From Rhizobium indicum (GTDB taxonomy: Bacteria; Pseudomonadota; Alphaproteobacteria; Rhizobiales; Rhizobiaceae), in NCBI RefSeq assembly GCF_005862305.2, contig NZ_CP054021.1:1922001-1986000 (forward strand): a stretch of DNA of 64,000 nt, in the 5' to 3' direction. The notes below the pieces were generated by a model. The model worked only from the letters and a program-made list of their open reading frames with translations, was not told where the DNA came from and searched no databases. The translations under genes were made by a program, and so were the position numbers. Shown piece by piece: positions 36,524 to 45,768 of the stretch (its first letter is position 1; every line of letters begins with the position of its first letter).

Positions 36524-38158
36524 TTAGTAAACATTCCGCCCACCTCCGACGCTTGCGAAGGGCTGTGGAAGGCCAAAATCTTCATTTTCGTATTCGTCGA
36601 CGACCGGTGCCGGGCGGGTAGCGCCCTCAAGGGCGCGCGGCGGTGTCACGCGCACCGGCGCCGGGCGCCCGGCAGTGGCGTTTTCCCGGGCGATGCGGAA
36701 TTCGCGAATCGTCTGGCCGAGCTCGAGAATGACGGTGTGGAGGTGGTCGGCGCCTTCGGCCGAGCGCTCCGCAAGGCCGGCGCTATCGGCCACCTCGCCA
36801 CCCAGGCCCTTGACGTCGGCTGTCACGCTGTCGAGGCTTGCGGCATGTTCGCCGGTTCGGGTGGCGATGCCTGATATGGCGGCGTTGATGTCGGTGACCT
36901 GACGCACGATGCTGCCGATCGAATCCTGTGTGCGGCCAACCATCTGCACGCCGGCATCGACCTGCGCCTTGGTCGTCGTCACCAGGGTTTTGATCTCGCG
37001 GGCGGCTTCGGCCGAACGCTGGGCAAGGGCGCGGACTTCCTGGGCGACGACGGCAAAACCGCGGCCGGAATCGCCGGCGCGGGCGGCCTCGATGCCGGCA
37101 TTCAGCGCCAGAAGATTGGTCTGGAAGGCGATCTCGTCGATCGCGCCGATGATCTGGCCGATCTTTTCGGCCGACTGCTCGATATCGGCCATGGCGCTGA
37201 TCGCGCGGCCGACGACCTCGCCGCTTTCCTCGACGGCAGCGCGCGTCGTGGCGGCCGCCTGTTCGGCAGCGCGGCTGTCGGCGGCGCCGTCGCGCACACT
37301 GCCGGCGATGCCGGCAAGGGCAGCGGCGGAAAGCTGCAGCCGGTCGGCCTGGCCGGACGCCGTGCTTGCAAACTGCCGCGACAGACCCGCAAGTGAGCCC
37401 GTCGCCGCTTCGGCCTTGACCGTGCGCTCGGTAATAGTGGTGAATTCGGCCTGGAGGCCATCCAATGCACTGTTCAGCGCGACAGCGATGCCGCCATAGG
37501 CGCCGTCGCTGTCGACCGGCGCGCGTCGCGTCAGGTCGCGTGCGGACAGGCCGTCGATGACATCGCCGAAGATCCGGATGATTTCGGCCTCGTTGGCGGC
37601 GCGCTGATCGGCGAGCGCGCGCTGCTCCCCGGCGCGCAGCGCATTGAAGCGGAGCGAGACGGCAATTTCCACATCGACCATGACGATGCGGATGATCGCC
37701 GTCATCAGGTCGGAGATTTCGCGGGTGCGGCGCTTGGCCGACGGCAGCAGTGGACGGCCGGCGATCTCTTCGGCGAGGCCGGAAACGAGATGCTCCAGCA
37801 TGACGCCATGGCCGGCCACGTGCCAGCGCGGGTCAAGACCCATCTTGCTTTCGGTATCGGAGAGAACCTTGACGCGCTCGGCATAGAGGCTGTCGAACCG
37901 TGCATCCGTCAGCACGTCCCAATGCGAAGATTGCAGATCGTGCAGGCGCTCGACCTGGCGCTCGCTCTCGAAATTGCGCGAGGCGTCTGGGAATGACTGG
38001 AACCGGTGGAAGAGATCCCTGAGGCCCGCCTTCAGATGGGCTTCAAGCGCCGGCCGGTTACGGCGCACCAGCTCGCACTGGTCGGCATCGAGACCGGCAA
38101 AGCGCAGGCGGTCGCGCAAGCTGCCTGCCTGCGCTCCACGAGCCTGATCTGATGGCAT
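36524..38158 (-). CDS. icpA: IcpA (McpE-type) cytoplasmic globin-coupled chemoreceptor
   Basis: The protein has 544 residues from an ATG with GAGGCAGG upstream (a TTG four codons earlier is possible). Residues about 15-180 are a protoglobin-like sensor domain ([20 protein letters not shown]). Residues about 270-490 form the receptor signalling domain with the hairpin tip [22 protein letters not shown] (quoted in part) and [20 protein letters not shown]. There is no membrane helix, so it is cytoplasmic. The place of the proximal haem His (HxxIGL in HemAT) reads E103-SKMGL, so haem binding is doubtful. No NWxxF tail is present. The equivalent S. meliloti gene is essential for normal chemotaxis. 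Confidence 0.92.
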   Translation of the reverse strand: MPSDQARGAQAGSLRDRLRFAGLDADQCELVRRNRPALEAHLKAGLRDLFHRFQSFPDASRNFESERQVERLHDLQSSHWDVLTDARFDSLYAERVKVLSDTESKMGLDPRWHVAGHGVMLEHLVSGLAEEIAGRPLLPSAKRRTREISDLMTAIIRIVMVDVEIAVSLRFNALRAGEQRALADQRAANEAEIIRIFGDVIDGLSARDLTRRAPVDSDGAYGGIAVALNSALDGLQAEFTTITERTVKAEAATGSLAGLSRQFASTASGQADRLQLSAAALAGIAGSVRDGAADSRAAEQAAATTRAAVEESGEVVGRAISAMADIEQSAEKIGQIIGAIDEIAFQTNLLALNAGIEAARAGDSGRGFAVVAQEVRALAQRSAEAAREIKTLVTTTKAQVDAGVQMVGRTQDSIGSIVRQVTDINAAISGIATRTGEHAASLDSVTADVKGLGGEVADSAGLAERSAEGADHLHTVILELGQTIREFRIARENATAGRPAPVRVTPPRALEGATRPAPVVDEYENEDFGLPQPFASVGGGRNVY

Positions 38159-38323
38159 GTCCTGCCTCAACGCCTGTCCCCAACCACTTTCCGGGCGAAA
38201 GCCCGGCCAAAAACTTGTGCAGCATCCGATGAACGCGAAGCGTTGAGACGGTCCTCACCACCGGTTACAACCGGCGGAGCGAAGCCCCCTGATCAGCTAT
38301 GTTTCGGAGCTGTCTGAAGAGAT

Positions 38324-38363
38324 GGATACCGGATCAACCCGGTACGGCGGGACGGCGTCATGC
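38324..38363 (-). promoter_or_regulatory. Shared flagellin/che upstream element, icpA copy
   Basis: On the minus strand GCATGACGCCG is followed by ACCGGG and TCCGGTATCC, with the same order and almost the same spacing as in front of the flagellin genes. It ends 165 bp before icpA, so the che transcript would have a leader. Confidence 0.6.
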
Positions 38364-38589
38364 CTGGTGGGAACGAGTGCATCTTCCCATTCCGACGTGT
38401 AGACCAATGTTTATGGTTAATTCCTTGCTTGAAGGTTAATAAGCCTTTCGGAGGACAGGCTTTTCAAGCAATTCAAGGCAGTTCGCAGCAAATACTGTTG
38501 CGGAGTTGCATGGCTGCTACAAGGCACACGCAAGCTCCGTGTTATATGCCGGTCGATAACCAAGACATGACGTCGACAAGGACAGAGCA

Positions 38590-38703
38590 ATGATTGTTCT
38601 CGGATTGGGTGCCTGCTTGATTGCAATGACGCTGCTTGCTGCCGTCGCCCGCCTCGATTCCATCGCCGCAAACCGCGACATCCGCGCCCTTCGGGTGTTC
38701 TAA
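38590..38703 (+). CDS. Small single-membrane-helix peptide, hypothetical
   Basis: This 37-residue open frame, MIVLGLGACLIAMTLLAAVA then a charged tail ending in RVF, has AGGACAG 6 bp upstream of the ATG. The first 20 residues form one membrane helix. It lies alone between icpA and the glycosyltransferase gene; its stop TAA coincides with the start of a RIME1-like repeat. Whether it is translated is unknown; the helix and ribosome site are the only support. Confidence 0.4.
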   Translation: MIVLGLGACLIAMTLLAAVARLDSIAANRDIRALRVF

Positions 38704-38805
38704 ACGCGTCGCAATCTTTCAGATACGCTCCGCGCGCTTTAGGCTTTATTTCCACCATGTCGTTGTCGCAAAACCGCTGCACAGTTTTGCGTGACATGCT
38801 TTAGA
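38700..38805 (+). repeat. RIME1-like double palindrome upstream of the ArnT-like gene
   Basis: CTAAACGCGTCGC and CGCGCTTTAG form an imperfect first hairpin. The second is CATGTCGTTGTCGCAAAA with TTTTGCGTGACATG, ending CTTTAG. The left CTAA holds the stop of the small upstream frame. Confidence 0.85.
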
Positions 38806-38882
38806 CCCACCCTTCCCGTTGGCAGTCCGGCACCTTTGGTGTATCGCACTCGCGCCTTTCATGTCAGCGGAACTATCGGTTC

Positions 38883-40304
38883 ATGTCCCCCAGATCTGGT
38901 CTCCTCATCGTTCTTGGCTTCACGCTCTGGCGCGTCGTCATGCTCAATTTCGATACGACGGACCTTTTCGTCGACGAGGCGCAGTACTGGTTCTGGTCGC
39001 AAAACCTCGACCTCGGCTATTATTCCAAGCCGCCGATGATTGCGTGGGTGATCCGGGCGATGACCGAGCTTTCCGGCTCCAACGCCATCTATTGGATCAG
39101 GCTGCTCGGACCGCTGATCCACATGGCAGCAGCACTGGTGCTGATGAAGACGGCAAAACGTTTCGTCGGGCCGGAGATCGAAGGCTGGACGGGCGCCACT
39201 TACATCACGCTCCCCGGTGTGGCGCTTTCTTCGGTGTTCTTCTCGACCGACGTGATCCTGCTGTTCTTCATCGCGATCGCCTTGCTTGCCTATTTCGGCC
39301 TGACGCAGCGGCGCTCGGTCGGGCTGGCGCTCGTCATGGGCCTTGGCGTCGGCCTCGCCTTCCTGACGAAATATGCCGTGCTGTTCGTCGTTCCGGGCGG
39401 AGCGATTGCCCTCCTCCTCATTCCGGCGGCCCGCATCGCCATTCGCGATTTCATCATCGCGGTCGCGGTCGCGGCGGTCGTCGCCCTGCCGAACCTCTGG
39501 TGGAACCTGCAGCACGACAACACGACGGTGCGACATACCCAGGACATCGCCCATTGGAGCGAACTCGGCATCAATCTCCGTCGCGGGCTTGAATTCTTCT
39601 CCGCCCAATTCGGCGTCGTCGGGCCGATCATCTTCTTTGCGATGCTCTGGGCGGTCTACCGGATGATCAGAGGCAGGAGCGACGATCGGGAAAAGATGCT
39701 GGTCTGGCTGTCGATGCCGGTCGTGCTGCTCATCACGCTGCAGGCAACGGTCGCCAAGGCCTATGCCAACTGGGCGGTGACCGCCTATGTCGCAGGCACC
39801 ATCCTTGCCGTCTGGCTGCTCTACCTGAAGTGGCCGAAGGGGCTCAGGCTGTCGCTCACCATCAACGGCATCGCCAGCCTGCTCTTTCCGCTGGCGACGA
39901 TCTTTCCGCATCAGTTGCTGCTGCCGAACGGCGACGCGCTGATGAAGCGCTATCTCGGCCGCGCCGAGGTCAGCCGCGAGGCCGCAGCACTCGCAGCTCA
40001 GGCCGGCACCGACATTATCGTCACCGACAATCGCGACATGGTCGCCGATCTTTTCTATACGCTGCGGGATGCATCCGACAGGATCTATGCGCGAGCGCCC
40101 GCCGGCCTTCCGGAAAGCTATTACGAGCAGGAATTCGCTCTGCCCGCCGGCATCACCGGCAAGGTGCTTTTCCTAACGGACGGGGCCTTTACCTGCGCCA
40201 CCGAGACGCCCGAGGTGCTGAAGAACTGGCAGCCGACGGAGGGCAACTACAAGGGTAAGACGCTTTCCATCTACAAGGTCTCTGCCACCTGCCTGGCGCC
40301 CTGA
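38883..40304 (+). CDS. ArnT-like (GT39/GT83) lipid-linked sugar transferase, possible lipid A/LPS GalA transferase
   Basis: The protein has 473 residues. The first membrane helix is followed by the periplasmic signature DLFVDEAQYWFWSQNL then GYYSKPPMIAW, in which the Asp-Glu pair is the catalytic/metal site of ArnT/PMT enzymes. About ten further helices occur up to residue 340, then a soluble periplasmic end. Such enzymes move a sugar from a polyprenyl phosphate to LPS or lipid A. In R. leguminosarum the Rgt galacturonic acid transferases are of this family, and I recall one of them (rgtD) beside the che cluster, but I cannot confirm this copy, so no symbol is given. Confidence 0.82.
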   Translation: MSPRSGLLIVLGFTLWRVVMLNFDTTDLFVDEAQYWFWSQNLDLGYYSKPPMIAWVIRAMTELSGSNAIYWIRLLGPLIHMAAALVLMKTAKRFVGPEIEGWTGATYITLPGVALSSVFFSTDVILLFFIAIALLAYFGLTQRRSVGLALVMGLGVGLAFLTKYAVLFVVPGGAIALLLIPAARIAIRDFIIAVAVAAVVALPNLWWNLQHDNTTVRHTQDIAHWSELGINLRRGLEFFSAQFGVVGPIIFFAMLWAVYRMIRGRSDDREKMLVWLSMPVVLLITLQATVAKAYANWAVTAYVAGTILAVWLLYLKWPKGLRLSLTINGIASLLFPLATIFPHQLLLPNGDALMKRYLGRAEVSREAAALAAQAGTDIIVTDNRDMVADLFYTLRDASDRIYARAPAGLPESYYEQEFALPAGITGKVLFLTDGAFTCATETPEVLKNWQPTEGNYKGKTLSIYKVSATCLAP

Positions 40305-40319
40305 GGTTTCAGCCCGTTT

Positions 40320-40385
40320 TATGACAGCGCCAAGCTTTTTTCAGAGGCGCGGCGCGGTAACACTTTGTATTGCTGCATCATTTTA
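40320..40385 (-). repeat. Second-family palindromic repeat, partial
   Basis: GACAGCGCC and GGCGCGGTAACACTTTGTATTGCTGCATCATTTTAT match the general order of the family, but the first stem has decayed (AAGCTTTTTTCAGAGGCG). It ends directly at the stop of the XRE-type gene. Confidence 0.6.
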
Positions 40386-40640
40386 TTAGGCAGTGGGCAG
40401 GCAGAGACCGGTGCCCGTCCCTTCGATCTCCACGAATTTGACGCCGCCTTCCTCGAAGGCGAGGCGCAGCTGCGCCTCCGTCGCACGATGGATGTCGTGG
40501 TGCCGGCCCTCGTAATCGCGGATGGTGCTGCGCGAGACGGCGGCCTTTTCAGCAAGGTCTGTCTGGGTCCAGTCCAGCAGGCCGCGCGCCGCGCGGCAGA
40601 GAGCGGGAGTGAGAATTGTTTCTCTTGCGCCTTGACCCAT
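40386..40640 (-). CDS. Small XRE-type helix-turn-helix regulator
   Basis: The chosen start MGQGARETILTPALCRAARG gives 84 residues; ATGs further upstream (to 40685) would add an AT-rich promoter-like segment. The helix-turn-helix is LDWTQTDLAEKAAVSRSTIRDYE (residues about 24-46, quoted in part by its core), followed by a C-terminal part with AFEEGGVKFVE typical of a small alphaproteobacterial regulator group. It is divergent from ybaL with a 76-bp gap and may control it or itself. Confidence 0.8.
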   Translation of the reverse strand: MGQGARETILTPALCRAARGLLDWTQTDLAEKAAVSRSTIRDYEGRHHDIHRATEAQLRLAFEEGGVKFVEIEGTGTGLCLPTA

Positions 40641-40659
40641 GATTTCAAGTTGCCCATAT

Positions 40660-40716
40660 TGGTCGATATAACCCATATATGTCATATTACGAACGGGATT
40701 TCCAGATCGGGAGACA
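40660..40716. promoter_or_regulatory. Divergent promoter region of the XRE gene and ybaL
   Basis: The short gap contains the AT-rich block GATATAACCCATATATGTCATAT, far lower in GC than its surroundings and built of repeated ATAT units in both strands. It is the natural place for -10 boxes and an operator of the regulator. Confidence 0.45.
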
Positions 40717-42540
40717 ATGATGCCACACGATACGCCCTTGATTTCGACAATCGTCGGCGGCCTTGTGCTGGCTTTCATCTTCGGCGCCTTCGCCCATCGG
40801 CTGCGGATGCCGCCGCTCGTCGGTTATCTGATCGCCGGCGTGCTCGTGGGGCCACATACGCCGGGTTATGTGGCAGATCAGAACCTTGCGCCGGAGCTTG
40901 CCGAAATCGGCGTCATCCTGCTGATGTTCGGCGTCGGGCTGCATTTCTCCCTGAAAGACCTGCTGTCGGTGCGCGGCATCGCCGTGCCGGGCGCGATCGT
41001 GCAGATCGCTTTTGCGACATTGCTCGGCTGGGGGCTCGGCGCCTTCATGGGCTGGTCGACCGGCGGCAGCCTGGTCTTCGGCCTGGCGCTTTCGGTCGCT
41101 TCCACCGTCGTGCTGCTGAAGGCGCTGCAGGAGCGGCGCCTGGTCGAGACGGAGCGCGGCAGGATCGCCGTCGGCTGGCTGATCGTCGAGGATCTCGCCA
41201 TGGTGCTGGCGCTGGTGCTGATCCCGGCCGCAGCCAGCATCGGCGGTGAGGGTCACGCTCCCGTCGAGCCGCTGTCGGCCGCGCTGAGCCGCCTGTTCGG
41301 CCTCGATCTCGGCATCGGCGGCATGATCGCCATGACGCTGGTGAAGGTGGCGCTGTTCGTGGCGCTGATGCTGGTTTTCGGCCGCAAGCTCATTCCCTGG
41401 ACGATGCACCGCATCGCCCATACCGGTTCGCGCGAACTCTTCCGGCTGGGCGTCCTGGCGATCGCGCTCGGCGTCGCCTTCGGAGCGGCGAAGCTCTTCG
41501 GCGTGTCGCTGGCGCTCGGCGCCTTCTTTGCCGGCATGGTGCTTGCCGAAAGCGAGCTCAGCCATCGCGCCGCACAGGAAAGCCTGCCGCTGCGCGACGC
41601 CTTTGCCGTACTGTTCTTCGTCTCGGTCGGCATGCTGTTCGATCCGAACATCCTGATCGACAAACCGCTGCCGATCCTTGCCACCATCTTCATCATCGTC
41701 ATCGGCAAGTCCGTCGCCGCGCTCCTCATCGTGCTCGCCTTCAAGAAGCCGCTCAGTACGGCGCTGACGATTTCGGCCAGCCTCGGCCAGATCGGCGAAT
41801 TCTCCTTCATCCTCGCCGCCCTCGGCGTCGAACTGGGGCTGCTGCCGGAGGAAGGCCGCGATCTGATCCTTGCCGGCGCCATCATCTCGATCATCCTCAA
41901 TCCGCTGCTGTTCTTCCTTTGCGACCGCATGCGGCCGCTGCTGGATGGTGCAAAGCGGGAAGATGTCGTGGCAGACCCTGCTCCCGCTGCAGATGCGATA
42001 GCGGCGCAGGAGGAGATGCCGCCCGAAGACGACGAGGTGCACCCGACCGCTCTCAGCGGCCACGCCATTCTCGTCGGCTACGGGCGGGTTGGCAGCATCG
42101 TCGGACAGAATCTCAAGTCGTCAGCCACACCTTTTCTCGTCATCGAGGACTCCGACAAGCGCATCGGCGAACTGAAGGCGCAGGGTATCGAAACTCTGTC
42201 GGGCAATGCGGTGATGCGGGAAACGCTCGACCTTGCCAATCTCTCTGGCGCCCGCAGCATTGCCATCGCCATCCCGAACGCCTTCGAAGCCTGCCGCATC
42301 ATCGAGCAGGCCCGCAGCGTCAATCCATCGATCCTCATCGTCGCCCGCGCCCATTCCGACGCCGAGGTCGATGAGCTGAAGCAATATGGCGCCGACACCG
42401 TCATCATGGGCGAGCGTGAAATCGCGCTTGGCATGGTTGACCGGCTCGCTCAAGTGCATCATGAGAGTGTGCCCTATGAAGACGGGCATGGGCCTGATAC
42501 AATTATGCCGACGGATGACCCTCCGCCGGAAAGAGAATGA
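40717..42540 (+). CDS. ybaL: YbaL/KefB-type monovalent cation:proton antiporter
   Basis: The protein has 607 residues. About 12 membrane helices to residue 410 form a CPA2 Na+/H+-exchanger domain. The sequence follows E. coli YbaL closely in the N-terminus (TPLISTIVGGLVLAFIFGA, LAPELAEIGVILLMFGVGLH). A hydrophilic linker leads to a TrkA-N (RCK) domain at about 445-560 with the Rossmann motif ILVGYGRVGSIVGQNL. It probably exports K+ or Na+ in exchange for protons and is gated by nucleotides through the RCK domain. Confidence 0.92.
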   Translation: MMPHDTPLISTIVGGLVLAFIFGAFAHRLRMPPLVGYLIAGVLVGPHTPGYVADQNLAPELAEIGVILLMFGVGLHFSLKDLLSVRGIAVPGAIVQIAFATLLGWGLGAFMGWSTGGSLVFGLALSVASTVVLLKALQERRLVETERGRIAVGWLIVEDLAMVLALVLIPAAASIGGEGHAPVEPLSAALSRLFGLDLGIGGMIAMTLVKVALFVALMLVFGRKLIPWTMHRIAHTGSRELFRLGVLAIALGVAFGAAKLFGVSLALGAFFAGMVLAESELSHRAAQESLPLRDAFAVLFFVSVGMLFDPNILIDKPLPILATIFIIVIGKSVAALLIVLAFKKPLSTALTISASLGQIGEFSFILAALGVELGLLPEEGRDLILAGAIISIILNPLLFFLCDRMRPLLDGAKREDVVADPAPAADAIAAQEEMPPEDDEVHPTALSGHAILVGYGRVGSIVGQNLKSSATPFLVIEDSDKRIGELKAQGIETLSGNAVMRETLDLANLSGARSIAIAIPNAFEACRIIEQARSVNPSILIVARAHSDAEVDELKQYGADTVIMGEREIALGMVDRLAQVHHESVPYEDGHGPDTIMPTDDPPPERE

Positions 42541-42594
42541 GAGATTGGCGCGCTTTTGAGCCGATACGGGAGTGACATCGCCGGGACGGAGAAG

Positions 42595-42975
42595 ATGGAG
42601 CTGGACCAGCGCCGTCTGACGAGCCGTATCGCCGCTTCCCTCCTCGTCGCCGTCCTTGCCTATCTCGGCCTGCTTTTCGGCGGCAATCTGGCGATCTCGC
42701 CGACCGCCGCCGCCAATGCGCTTTCCTCTTCCGATCGGGATTCGCAGCCGCCGCAGCTGACTGCGCGCGATGCCGTGCGCGGGCTGCTTGCCACTGAACG
42801 CAAGCTTGCACCGAAGCAGGCGGCGCATGACGCCGGACCGCTTGCCCTTGCCGCCGCCCCGGCTGTCGATTTTTCCGGCTGGACCATGGCCGCGCCTTTT
42901 CCGGCATTTGAAGCTTCGCTTCATGCCGCAGTCTCCAGGACCCATCAGCCGCGCGCACCGCCGGTCGCTGCCTGA
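42595..42975 (+). CDS. Small membrane-anchored protein between ybaL and secDF, hypothetical
   Basis: The protein has 126 residues from an ATG preceded by ACGGAGAAG. One membrane helix (about 11-30, SLLVAVLAYLGLLFGGNLA) is followed by an Ala/Pro-rich periplasmic part without recognisable motif. It lies 83 bp before secDF, in the same direction. It could be a helper of the translocase or unrelated; no family is recognised. Confidence 0.5.
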   Translation: MELDQRRLTSRIAASLLVAVLAYLGLLFGGNLAISPTAAANALSSSDRDSQPPQLTARDAVRGLLATERKLAPKQAAHDAGPLALAAAPAVDFSGWTMAAPFPAFEASLHAAVSRTHQPRAPPVAA

Positions 42976-43058
42976 CGCTCGCGCCGATCGGCGCTTCCGA
43001 CCATTGACGACATGCCGCCAGCGCCCGAGCGCCGGCCCTCGATATCAAGGAATACAAT

Positions 43059-45608
43059 ATGCGTACTTCACGATGGCTGGTGGTCACCTATACGGTGATC
43101 ATCCTACTCGGCCTATTGATCGCCCTACCGAACGTCCTGCCGCAATCCGTCCTCCAGCGCGTGCCGGCCTGGCTGCCGCATGAGCAGGTGTCGCTCGGCC
43201 TCGACCTTCGCGGCGGTTCGCACCTCGTTCTGGAAGTCGACGAAGCCGACCTTACCAAGGAGCGGCTGCAATCGCTGCTTCAGGACGCGCGCCGCGTGCT
43301 GCGCGAAAAGGGCATCCAGCCGAAAGCCGTGGTCCGCAGCCAGAACCAGATCGTCGTGACGCTCGCCGATGCCTCACAGAGCGATGCTGCCGTCACCGAA
43401 CTCAAGACGCTTGCCAACCCGATCAGCACCGGCCTCAGCGCCGGTCAGGCGGATCTTGATGTCACGGCGAACGGCGCCACCATCACCATCGGCTTCTCGC
43501 GGGCCGGCATCGCCGCCAATGTCGACAATGCCGTCCAGCAGAGCCTCGAAGTCATCCGCCAGCGCGTCGACCAGGTCGGCGTCTCCGAGCCGACCATCCA
43601 GCGCATCGGCGCCAACCGCGTGCTCGTCCAGCTTCCGGGCGCGCAGGATCCCTCGCGCCTGCGCGAACTTCTCGGCTCCACCGCCAAGATGTCGTTCCAT
43701 ATGCTGTCGCCGAACAATGCGCCCGGACCCGGCGTGACCATGCTGAAGGACGATGAAGGCAGGTCCTATCCGGTCCTCGACCGCGTCGAAATCTCCGGCG
43801 ACCGCCTTTCGGATGCCCGCGTCAGCTTCGACCCGAACACGCGTGAGCCGATCGTCAGCTTCCGCTTCGACAGCGCCGGCGCCCGCCGCTTTGCCGAGAT
43901 CACCCGCCAGAACGTCGGCAATCCCTTCGCCATCGTCCTCGACGACAAGGTGCTGAGCGCGCCTGTTATCCGCGAGCCGATCACTGGCGGCTCCGGCCAG
44001 ATCTCGGGCAGCTTCTCGGCCGACAGCGCAACGACGCTGGCCGCCATGCTGCGCGCCGGCGCCCTGCCCGCCAAGCTGACGGTCATCGAGGAACGCACCG
44101 TCGGCGCCGACCTCGGCGCTGACGCCATCAAGATGGGTATTTATTCCGGCCTCGTCGGCTTTGCTCTCGTCGCACTCTTCATCTTCGTTCTCTATGGCAC
44201 CTGGGGCATCCTGGCGAATGTGGCGCTGCTGATCCACACGATCCTAACCTTCTCGGCACTGACGCTGGTTGGCGCGACGCTGACGCTGCCGGGCATTGCC
44301 GGTGTCGTGCTCGGCATCGGCCTTGCGGTCGACGCCAACGTTCTCATCAACGAGCGTATTCGTGAAGAGACCCGCAAGGGCAAGGGCGCCTTTGCCGCCA
44401 TCGATACGGGCTTCCGCCGTGCCTATTCGACCATCATCGACGGCAACATGACGGCCCTGATCGCTGCGGCCATCCTGTTCTTTTTCGGCTCCGGACCGGT
44501 TCGCGGCTTTGCCGTGACCATGGCGCTCGGCCTGATCATCTCGATGTTCACATCGGTCGCCTTCGTGCGTGTCGCGATGATCGAGATCACCCGCCGCCGC
44601 AAGCTCAAGGTGCTGAACATCCGGCCGTTGATCCCGTTCAGCCCCTATGACAAGCACATCGAGTTCATGAAGGCCCGCTTCTTCGGCGTCACCGTCTCGG
44701 CGCTGCTTTCGATTGCCTCCGTCGTGCTCTTCATTCATCCCGGTCTCAACTACGGCGTCGATTTCCGCGGCGGCATCCAGATGGCCGTCAAGACCCAGGG
44801 CACGGCCGATCTTGCGAAGTTCCGCGAAGGTCTTGATAGTCTCGGCCTCGGCGAAATCACGCTGCAGTCCTTCGGCGACAAAAGCAGCATTCTCGTTCGT
44901 GCCCAACGGCAGGAAGGCGGCGAAGAGGCGCAGACGGCAGCAGTGACCAAGCTGAAGGCCGAAGTCGCCAAGATCGATCCGACCGCCACCGTCGAAGGCA
45001 CCGACGTCATCGGCCCGAAGGTCAGCGGCGAGCTTGCCTGGGCCGGCATCCTGTCGGTGGTGATCGCCAGCTTTGCAATGCTCATCTATATCTGGGTGCG
45101 GTTCGAATGGCCGTTCGCCGTCGGCGCCATCGTCACGCTAGTGCTCGACGTCACCAAGGCGATCGGCTTCTTCGCGATCACCGGCCTCGACTTCAATCTG
45201 ACGGCGATCGCCGCCATCCTGACGCTCGTCGGCTACTCGGTGAACGACAAGGTCGTCGTCTATGACCGCATGCGCGAAAACATGCGGCTCTACAAGTCGA
45301 TGCCGTTGCGCGAGATCATCGACAAGTCGATCAACGAGACGCTGGCGCGAAGCCTTTACACCAATGCGACGGCCTTCCTCGCGCTGGTGCCGATGGCGAT
45401 CTGGGGCGGCAGCGCGGTTTCGAGCTTCGCGATCCCGATGGTCTTCGGCATTCTCGTGGCCGGCGCCTCGTCGATCTTCATCGCGGCACCCATCCTGCTC
45501 TTCCTCGGCGACTGGCGCCGCCGCCATGCCAAGGCGGCAACGGCAACCGATGAGGCAGTCGAGATCATTCCGCCGGAACAGGGTCGCCCGCGCAAATCCG
45601 CCAGCTAA
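43059..45608 (+). CDS. secDF: SecDF, fused protein-translocase accessory subunits
   Basis: The protein has 849 residues and joins SecD (about 1-520) and SecF (about 545-830) in one chain. SecD shows VSLGLDLRGGSHLVLEVD, a periplasmic head, and the membrane block VDANVLINERIREE. SecF shows GLNYGVDFRGGIQMAV and the block GYSVNDKVVVYDRMREN. SecDF uses the proton gradient to pull exported proteins across the membrane. Fusion is common in rhizobia. A strong terminator follows. Confidence 0.96.
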   Translation: MRTSRWLVVTYTVIILLGLLIALPNVLPQSVLQRVPAWLPHEQVSLGLDLRGGSHLVLEVDEADLTKERLQSLLQDARRVLREKGIQPKAVVRSQNQIVVTLADASQSDAAVTELKTLANPISTGLSAGQADLDVTANGATITIGFSRAGIAANVDNAVQQSLEVIRQRVDQVGVSEPTIQRIGANRVLVQLPGAQDPSRLRELLGSTAKMSFHMLSPNNAPGPGVTMLKDDEGRSYPVLDRVEISGDRLSDARVSFDPNTREPIVSFRFDSAGARRFAEITRQNVGNPFAIVLDDKVLSAPVIREPITGGSGQISGSFSADSATTLAAMLRAGALPAKLTVIEERTVGADLGADAIKMGIYSGLVGFALVALFIFVLYGTWGILANVALLIHTILTFSALTLVGATLTLPGIAGVVLGIGLAVDANVLINERIREETRKGKGAFAAIDTGFRRAYSTIIDGNMTALIAAAILFFFGSGPVRGFAVTMALGLIISMFTSVAFVRVAMIEITRRRKLKVLNIRPLIPFSPYDKHIEFMKARFFGVTVSALLSIASVVLFIHPGLNYGVDFRGGIQMAVKTQGTADLAKFREGLDSLGLGEITLQSFGDKSSILVRAQRQEGGEEAQTAAVTKLKAEVAKIDPTATVEGTDVIGPKVSGELAWAGILSVVIASFAMLIYIWVRFEWPFAVGAIVTLVLDVTKAIGFFAITGLDFNLTAIAAILTLVGYSVNDKVVVYDRMRENMRLYKSMPLREIIDKSINETLARSLYTNATAFLALVPMAIWGGSAVSSFAIPMVFGILVAGASSIFIAAPILLFLGDWRRRHAKAATATDEAVEIIPPEQGRPRKSAS

Positions 45609-45628
45609 AATCCCGTTAACGCATCCTT

Positions 45629-45667
45629 GAAGAGGGCGCCGGTTGCAGAGCCGGCGCCCTCTTTCTA
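45629..45667 (+). terminator. Rho-independent terminator of secDF
   Basis: A 12-bp perfect stem (AGAGGGCGCCGG/CCGGCGCCCTCT) with an 8-nt loop is followed by TTTCTATT, 22 bp after the secDF stop. Confidence 0.88.
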
Positions 45668-45676
45668 TTGTCGGCT

Positions 45677-45748
45677 ATTGCATTATGTGCCAATTCAAGG
45701 TGTTACAGCGTCTTTCGCGCGTCTCAAAAGACGCGCGGCGCTGTCATT
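45677..45748 (-). repeat. Second-family palindromic repeat upstream of the first kinase
   Basis: Reverse copy: GCATTATGTGCCAATTCAAGGTGTTACAGCGTC then GCGCGTCTCAAAAGACGCGCGGCGCTGTC. It fills most of the gap between secDF and the kinase gene. Confidence 0.75.
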
Positions 45749-45768
45749 GAGATCGGGGAAGCCGCCAG

